Shown piece by piece: positions 13,036-17,857 of a stretch of 17,857 nt of DNA. The stretch spans positions 1 through 17,857 of the forward strand of contig CAYQAS010000089.1 of the NCBI GenBank assembly GCA_964415525.1. Direction: 5' to 3'. The notes beneath the pieces are model-generated. The model saw only the letters and a list, made by a program, of their open reading frames with translations. It searched no databases and was not told the DNA's origin. Position numbers and translations under genes: made by a program. How positions within the stretch are numbered: position 1 is the stretch's first letter; each line of letters opens with the position of its first letter. Source of the DNA: CAZPUI01 sp964415525 (lineage in GTDB: Bacteria > Acidobacteriota > Holophagae > Holophagales > Holophagaceae).

Positions 13036-16000
13036 ATGACCCACTCCATTCAACGAATCGGCCTAATCGGGGCCATCATCGCGGGCGGGGCCTTTTCCGT
13101 TCAGGCTCAGGAAGCGGGTTCGCTGCTTGTCTCCGTCAAGGATGGCAGCGGCAAAGCTGTTTCCGGAGCCCGCGTCATCATCAAGAGCCCCACGCAGATT
13201 GGCGGCGCAAAGGTGCTTGTGACGGAAGCGGATGGCCGCGCCCGTTTCCAGAACCTGTATCCGGGCGTGTTCGAGGTTAACGTCAATCATGACGGCTTCG
13301 TGGCTGCCAACCTGAAGAACATCCGCGTCCAGCTTTCCCAGGTCTCTCCCGTTAACGTCACCCTGGGCAAGCAGGGGAGCGAGACGGTTGAAGTCATCGC
13401 CGCTGCCCAGTCTGTGGACACCACCACGGCGACGACTTCCACCTACATGAAGCTCTCCACTGTGGAGAATCTCCCCACGGGCCGCACCTATACGGACTAC
13501 CTGAAGTTGGCGCCCGGCGTTGTGGCCAACCCTGGCAGCGGTGTGGACTTCGCCCTGGCGGGATCCCTTTCCCGCAACAACAGTGGTGACCAGGGCGCCC
13601 GCAACAACACCTACGTCCTGGACGGCGTGGACAGCACGGACCCCCAGAGCGGTCGTGCGTTGGCCCGCTTCAACAGTGAGATCATCCAGGAGCAGGAAAT
13701 CAAGACGGGCGGCATCACTGCCGAGGTCTCCGCCCGTGGCGGTGGTGCGGTCTCGAACGTGGTGACGAAGTCGGGTGGCAACGACTTCACGGGCTCCCTG
13801 AACTACTACATGCAGAACTCCTCCCTTTACGGCAGCCGCAAGGCCGAGCCTCAGGAGAAACAGGGCAAGCTGGCCAATTTCTCGAGCTATGACACCGCCT
13901 TCACCTTCGGCGGCCCGATCCTCAAGGATCGCTGGTGGTTCTTCACCTCCATGCAGAAGCAGAACACCAAGCGAGATGGCGAATTCGCCTCTACGGCCTC
14001 CCCCGTGGTGGTCAAGAAGGATGCGTCCCAGGACGACATGCTGTCCTTCCTCAAGACCACTTTCCAGATCGCCCAGGACCACAAGGTCGAGGCGAGCTAT
14101 ACGCTCAACAAGTCCAAGGACGTCAGTCTGGCCGCCGCCACCACGGTGCCCAGCCAGGACTTCGACCGGGAGCGCACCCAGAAGATCTACAACTTGAAGT
14201 ACGAAGGCTTCTACGACAGCTGGACCTTCACGGGCAAGGTCTTCGGCTTCAATAATGACTCCACGCCCAAGCCGAAGACTGCGGCGGGCCAGGTCACCAT
14301 CGTTTATCCGAACACCACCTACGGGAGTGTCCCCGGCTCCTCGGGCGTGGCCTCCTACCTCAAGAATGCCGGCGGCTTGGGTGCATACAACATCACCGAG
14401 CTGGGGCGTGACGGCTTCTCCTTCGACGTGTCCAAGCTGGTGCAGGGCTGGGCTGGCGACCACATGTTCAAGTTCGGCGCCATGTGGCAGACCGAGAAGC
14501 GCACGGCTTCGCTGCAGAACTCGGGTCCGGATGGCGCGGACTACGAGAACCTGATGATTGGGGATCGGCCGGTGACGCTCAGCCATCTGTTCGGCTACGA
14601 GGACGATGGGAATTACAGCAGTGCCTCCTGGGGCAGCGATCCCGAGTACGCCCTGCCGAAGCTGAAGGAATTCTATGCTTCGGACGCCAGGCTCCGCGCC
14701 TATGTGGACACGCTTCCTGGTGCCGACCTTGAGCACAAGCTCCTGTCGATTCCCTTCAATACGGCTGATCCCCGGAATTCCGCCTGGGGCGCCTACCAGT
14801 ACCGCATCCGCATCTTGAAGTCCATGGCCTCGACCACCAAGCGGAAGGCCCAGGACTTCTACATCCAGGACACCTGGAATCTGCCGGGGAACCTGTTCAC
14901 GGCCTACCTGGGCATGCGCTTCAACAAGGACAGCTACTACGCCAGCACGGGCGACAAGCTGCACACCACCGAGCTGAACAAGGCACCGCGTCTTGGCGTC
15001 ACCTACAACCACAAGGGTGAAGGCCGCCTGAAGCTCTACGCCACCTGGGGCCGCTATTTCGAGCCCATCAAGCTCGACATGGTCAACTTTGCCGGCACCC
15101 TGGGCACAGAGCAGGCCGAGGAGATGTACATCGGCGGCAGCTACGCGAACTGGTTGCCCCTACGCCTCCGTGGTGGTTCCACCGTCTTTGACTGCCTGAT
15201 GGCCCCCACCCTCCAGTCTCCCTACACCGATGAAACCCGTCTGGGCCTGCAGCATGATCTGGGCGCCGGTTGGCAGTGGGAAATGGTTTACACCCATCGC
15301 GAAGACAAGCGACTGGTGGAAGACTTCAGCCTCTCCCTCTACACGACCCCGGACCACGGCATCAAGCCGAGCGCCGCTCGCCTGGGCTACATCAAGAGTG
15401 TCTATGGCGGGACGGATCAGGAGTGGACCGACCGTTACCTGAAGCTCATGTATCCCCTGAGCCACTTCGGGCTCTCCTCCATCCCTGAGAACTACAACTA
15501 CGTCCTTGCCAACCTGATCGGCGGCAAGCGTGAATTCGACACCTTCGACGTCTCCCTCCGCTACAGCGACGCGAACTGGCAGTTCATGGCCAACGCGACC
15601 TACATGAAGGCCATGGGCAACAGTCTCTCTGCGGGTGAGGCGGACTATCAGGGCGACACGGCGCATCTCGATCCGCGGCTCCCTTGGATGTGGGGCTACC
15701 TGCCCGGCAGCCAGGACTTGGCCTTCAAGACCTACTTCTCGTACACCTTTACGGAAGGCCTCTTCAAGGATCTGACCCTCGGTGGCACCTACGTGGCCCT
15801 GACCCCGCCCCGTTGGACCCTCGGGAACAACACCTACGGCCGTTCCCTTCAGGGCCCCTACTTCGAGGGCTTCGATCGTGAACCCGCCACCCGTTTCGGC
15901 CATGCCTACAATCAGCTTGACCTCCGGGTGAAGTACGCCTTCACGCTGGCGGGCAAGTATAAGGGTGAGGCGTTCCTCGACATCTTCAACGTTCCCGATC

Positions 16001-16119
16001 GCCAGGGCGCGCTGACCCTGGAAGAGACCAAGCAGGGTGCTTCTGGTTACCGCACGGGCGATTCGCTGACCTTCCAGGCTCCGCGTCGCTACTACCTCGG
16101 TGTGCGTTTCGGCTTCTAG
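13036..16119 (+). CDS. Oar-like TonB-dependent receptor with carboxypeptidase-regulatory-like domain
   Basis: Outer-membrane beta-barrel transporter of 1027 residues, energised by TonB. A signal peptide (MTHSIQRIGLIGAIIAGGAF...VQA) should be cut near residue 24. Residues about 27-105 form the carboxypeptidase-regulatory-like beta domain (GSLLVSVKDGSGKAVSGARV, ADGRARFQNLYPGVFEVNV). A possible TonB-box-like stretch is SETVEVIAAA, near residue 114. The plug follows, with LAPGVV, NNTYVLDGVDSTDP and VSARGGGAVSNVVTKSGGN. The remaining residues give the barrel strands, ending YYLGVRFGF with the terminal Phe typical of outer-membrane proteins. The start at 13036 has GGAGG at seven bases; the frame open from 12871 covers only the leader. 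Such receptors are abundant in Acidobacteriota and Myxococcota. The substrate is not predictable; no SusD or other partner is nearby. A 15-bp hairpin follows the stop. Confidence 0.93.
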   Translation: MTHSIQRIGLIGAIIAGGAFSVQAQEAGSLLVSVKDGSGKAVSGARVIIKSPTQIGGAKVLVTEADGRARFQNLYPGVFEVNVNHDGFVAANLKNIRVQLSQVSPVNVTLGKQGSETVEVIAAAQSVDTTTATTSTYMKLSTVENLPTGRTYTDYLKLAPGVVANPGSGVDFALAGSLSRNNSGDQGARNNTYVLDGVDSTDPQSGRALARFNSEIIQEQEIKTGGITAEVSARGGGAVSNVVTKSGGNDFTGSLNYYMQNSSLYGSRKAEPQEKQGKLANFSSYDTAFTFGGPILKDRWWFFTSMQKQNTKRDGEFASTASPVVVKKDASQDDMLSFLKTTFQIAQDHKVEASYTLNKSKDVSLAAATTVPSQDFDRERTQKIYNLKYEGFYDSWTFTGKVFGFNNDSTPKPKTAAGQVTIVYPNTTYGSVPGSSGVASYLKNAGGLGAYNITELGRDGFSFDVSKLVQGWAGDHMFKFGAMWQTEKRTASLQNSGPDGADYENLMIGDRPVTLSHLFGYEDDGNYSSASWGSDPEYALPKLKEFYASDARLRAYVDTLPGADLEHKLLSIPFNTADPRNSAWGAYQYRIRILKSMASTTKRKAQDFYIQDTWNLPGNLFTAYLGMRFNKDSYYASTGDKLHTTELNKAPRLGVTYNHKGEGRLKLYATWGRYFEPIKLDMVNFAGTLGTEQAEEMYIGGSYANWLPLRLRGGSTVFDCLMAPTLQSPYTDETRLGLQHDLGAGWQWEMVYTHREDKRLVEDFSLSLYTTPDHGIKPSAARLGYIKSVYGGTDQEWTDRYLKLMYPLSHFGLSSIPENYNYVLANLIGGKREFDTFDVSLRYSDANWQFMANATYMKAMGNSLSAGEADYQGDTAHLDPRLPWMWGYLPGSQDLAFKTYFSYTFTEGLFKDLTLGGTYVALTPPRWTLGNNTYGRSLQGPYFEGFDREPATRFGHAYNQLDLRVKYAFTLAGKYKGEAFLDIFNVPDRQGALTLEETKQGASGYRTGDSLTFQAPRRYYLGVRFGF

Positions 16120-16146
16120 TTCACGCTTTCGCACCACTGCTTTTCA

Positions 16147-16180
16147 GACAAAGCGCCCAGGTTTTCCTGGGCGCTTTGTC
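16147..16180 (+). terminator. Hairpin terminator after the receptor gene
   Basis: Perfect 15-bp stem, GACAAAGCGCCCAGG (16147-16161) with 16166-16180, closed by a TTTT loop, 27 bases past the stop. No U-tract follows the stem. Confidence 0.72.
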
Positions 16181-16341
16181 CTATTGCTGAGGAGGTTTGT
16201 GGGCACCGTCGGTGTCGGTGTTGTGCCGCATGACGGCTGAAGGGAGGAGGACTTTCCTTGAATGGAAGGGGTGAGGGACCTCCCGAACGAGCGGAGGTCC
16301 TGAGTCGACGGGGCAGCAGGCAGCATCGTCCCTGTCGGTAA

Positions 16342-16381
16342 AACCCCGCCTTTGGCGGCATGCTGCCGTTGAGGCGGGGTT
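16342..16381 (-). terminator. Rho-independent terminator after lspA
   Basis: Outer arms AACCCCGCC (16342-16350) and GGCGGGGTT (16373-16381) pair over 9 bp, continued by an inner stem (roughly 16352-16360 with 16364-16372, including wobbles) after one bulged base. On the minus strand the stem runs into TTTT, the only hairpin in the window with a short U-tract. It lies 29 bases past the lspA stop. Confidence 0.75.
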
Positions 16382-16410
16382 AGGTGATGAAGACCGGAAT
16401 GGTGGTGCGG

Positions 16411-16890
16411 TCAGGACCTTTCTTTGGGTTGTTTCAGCAGGCTCCAGCCCACCAGGATTGCCCCGCAGACAATGGCACTGTCGGCGATGTTGAAGGTCCA
16501 GTAGTGCCAGCTGCCCCAGTAAAAATCGAGGAAGTCGACCACGGCGTGGCGGAGCAGGCGATCGATGCCGTTACCCAGGGCACCGCCGAGGATCAGGCCC
16601 AGGGCGGTGCGCTGGATGTTCGGGGTATCGGCCTTGAAGAATTCCCTGCCGAAATAGGCCAGGGCGAGGACGCCTGCGACGCTGAAGATGGCCGTGCGGA
16701 GCCAGGCCGGGGCGCTCTCCAGGCTGCCGAAGATGGCGCCCCGATTCAGGTGATAGGTGAGGTTGAAGAAGCCCGGGATGACGGTCTTTACCTCGCCGTA
16801 GTGGAAGTTCGACAGGATCAGGGCCTTGGAGCCCAGGTCCAGTCCCATTGCGGCGAGGGGAAGGGAGATCCACCAGAAACGCTGCTTCAT
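16411..16890 (-). CDS. lspA: Lipoprotein signal peptidase (signal peptidase II)
   Basis: Inner-membrane aspartyl protease that removes the signal peptide from lipid-modified prolipoproteins, such as PstS in this window. It has 159 residues and four membrane spans. Family boxes in order are DLGSKALI (residues 18-25), YHLNRGAIFGSL, LGLILGGALGNGIDRL, VVDFLDFYWGSW and FNIADSAIVCG; the catalytic aspartates are in the last two to three boxes. NRGAIFG replaces the more common N.GAAFG. The ATG at 16890 follows AGGA and lies ten bases after the ileS stop, the common ileS-lspA operon. Confidence 0.95.
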   Translation of the reverse strand: MKQRFWWISLPLAAMGLDLGSKALILSNFHYGEVKTVIPGFFNLTYHLNRGAIFGSLESAPAWLRTAIFSVAGVLALAYFGREFFKADTPNIQRTALGLILGGALGNGIDRLLRHAVVDFLDFYWGSWHYWTFNIADSAIVCGAILVGWSLLKQPKERS

Positions 16891-16900
16891 GCGGAGTCCT

Positions 16901-17857
16901 TTAGGCCGAAGTGCCGGTGGCCATCACATCCGCACAGCGCGGACAGAGGTCCACGTCCTCACCGGTGCCGGCGCCACCCTTGTGGTTCCAGCAGCGGGGG
17001 CACTTGGTGCCGCCGTGGGTCGTGATGCTGACGGTGAGTTCCGGTCCTTCCTGGACCGTCAGGCCGCTCACCACCAGCAGGTCGGTGGCATCCTCGCCGA
17101 GGCGGTCGAGGAGGGTGTGATCGGTGGCAAGGAGCGTCAGGGTGATGTTGGCATCCAGACTTGTGCCGATGGTCTTGGCAGCGCGGTGAGGCTCCATGGC
17201 GGCCTGGACGGCCTCACGAATTTCCCAGAAGCGCTTCCAGTCCTCGCTGACACCGGCGCCACCCTCGGGGAAGCGCTGCTCGAACACGGTGCCTTCGGTG
17301 CCCGGGATATATTCCCAGGCCTCGTCCGCCGTGAAGCTGAGGATCGGCGACAGGAGGATCGCGAGGCCCTTCGACAATTCGTAGACCGCCGCGCGGCAGG
17401 AACGGCGGCGGGCGCTGTCCACGCCGTCGCAGTAGAGGCGGTCCTTGAGGATCTCGAAGTAGCGGCTAGAGAGTTCCAGCTGGCAGAAGGAGAGCAGGGC
17501 CTGGCTGGCCTTGAGGAAGTCGAAGTCCTTGTAGGCCTGACGGACGGTGGCGGCCAGTTCCTGGAAGGCGGCCCAGATCCACTGGTCCAGCGGGCTCCAC
17601 TGCTCCACCGGCACGGCGTCCTTGGCGGGATCAAACTCCGCCAGGGCACCCAGCAGGAATCGCATGGTGTTGCGGGTCTTGCGATAGGCATCCGTGCAGC
17701 GGTCCAGGATGTCCTTGCCGATGCGCACGTCCTCGCTGAAGTCCACGCTCGCGGTCCACCAGCGCAGGATGTCCGCTCCGAGGGTCTTCATGACCTCGTC
17801 GGGGGCCACCACGTTGCCCGTGGATTTGGACATCTTCTGTCCCTTGCCGTCCAGCAC
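16901..17857 (-). CDS. ileS: Isoleucyl-tRNA synthetase, C-terminal part (5' end beyond window)
   Basis: Cytoplasmic class I aminoacyl-tRNA synthetase that charges tRNA-Ile. The 318 codons present begin in VLDGKGQKMSKSTGNVVAPDE, which contains the KMSKS catalytic loop, so the N-terminal Rossmann and editing domains lie beyond the right edge. The anticodon-binding region follows (FSEDVRIGKDILDR, YRKTRNTMRFLLG, SPILSFTADEAWEYIPG). The C-terminus has a zinc-finger pattern, KCPRCWNHK with LCPRCADV, which matches the bacterial IleRS type with a C-terminal zinc domain. It precedes lspA by ten bases. Confidence 0.96.
   Translation of the reverse strand: MLDGKGQKMSKSTGNVVAPDEVMKTLGADILRWWTASVDFSEDVRIGKDILDRCTDAYRKTRNTMRFLLGALAEFDPAKDAVPVEQWSPLDQWIWAAFQELAATVRQAYKDFDFLKASQALLSFCQLELSSRYFEILKDRLYCDGVDSARRRSCRAAVYELSKGLAILLSPILSFTADEAWEYIPGTEGTVFEQRFPEGGAGVSEDWKRFWEIREAVQAAMEPHRAAKTIGTSLDANITLTLLATDHTLLDRLGEDATDLLVVSGLTVQEGPELTVSITTHGGTKCPRCWNHKGGAGTGEDVDLCPRCADVMATGTSA

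Noticed and set aside
13063..15012. 649-codon open frame on the minus strand
   Set aside because: Antisense to the TonB-dependent receptor; no domain, start signal or signal peptide of its own.
16276..16300. 8-bp inverted repeat GGACCTCC/GGAGGTCC between the receptor gene and lspA
   Set aside because: Short, adjacent to no gene end, and expected by chance in GC-rich sequence; the rest of 16181-16341 shows nothing else.

Overview
This window is GC-rich bacterial chromosome with tightly packed genes. It reads like an acidobacterium, possibly of the Holophaga/Geothrix group. That placement is an inference from the large Oar-like TonB-dependent receptor with an N-terminal carboxypeptidase-regulatory-like domain and from the general gene style; no rRNA is present to confirm it.

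Layout, left to right. (1) 1-4256, minus strand: a translationally coupled operon pstS-pstC-pstA-pstB-cysD, a phosphate-type ABC importer followed directly by the sulfate-activating ATP sulfurylase small subunit, cut by the left edge. Its predicted promoter (4302-4330) lies inside a 14-bp dyad. (2) 4437-8315, minus strand: gntR/FCD regulator, glycyl-radical activating enzyme, then a glycyl radical enzyme whose length and active-site residues fit trans-4-hydroxy-L-proline dehydratase (HypD). This operon should convert hydroxyproline to pyrroline-5-carboxylate under anoxic conditions, with the regulator probably controlling its own promoter through a palindrome over the -10. (3) 8435-8833, minus: rbfA (ribosome maturation). 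(4) 9001-9723, plus: an unassigned SAM-dependent methyltransferase. (5) 9847-11861, plus: pgk and tpiA, glycolysis/gluconeogenesis, each followed by a strong hairpin. (6) 11923-12789: about 870 bases with no convincing gene. The first part folds into several helices whose wobble pairs favour a plus-strand transcript, so it is a candidate structured RNA. The second part is unexplained. (7) 12790-16119, plus: promoter, a structured leader of about 210 nt and an Oar-like TonB-dependent receptor. (8) 16411-17857, minus: ileS (3' part only) followed by lspA.

The points most worth a second look are the fusion of a Pst-type importer operon to cysD (possible sulfate rather than phosphate uptake), the dyad over that operon's promoter, the compact self-regulated HypD operon, the structured region after tpiA, and a local habit of GC-rich hairpins without U-tracts after genes. 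No CRISPR array, tRNA, rRNA or intact mobile element was found.
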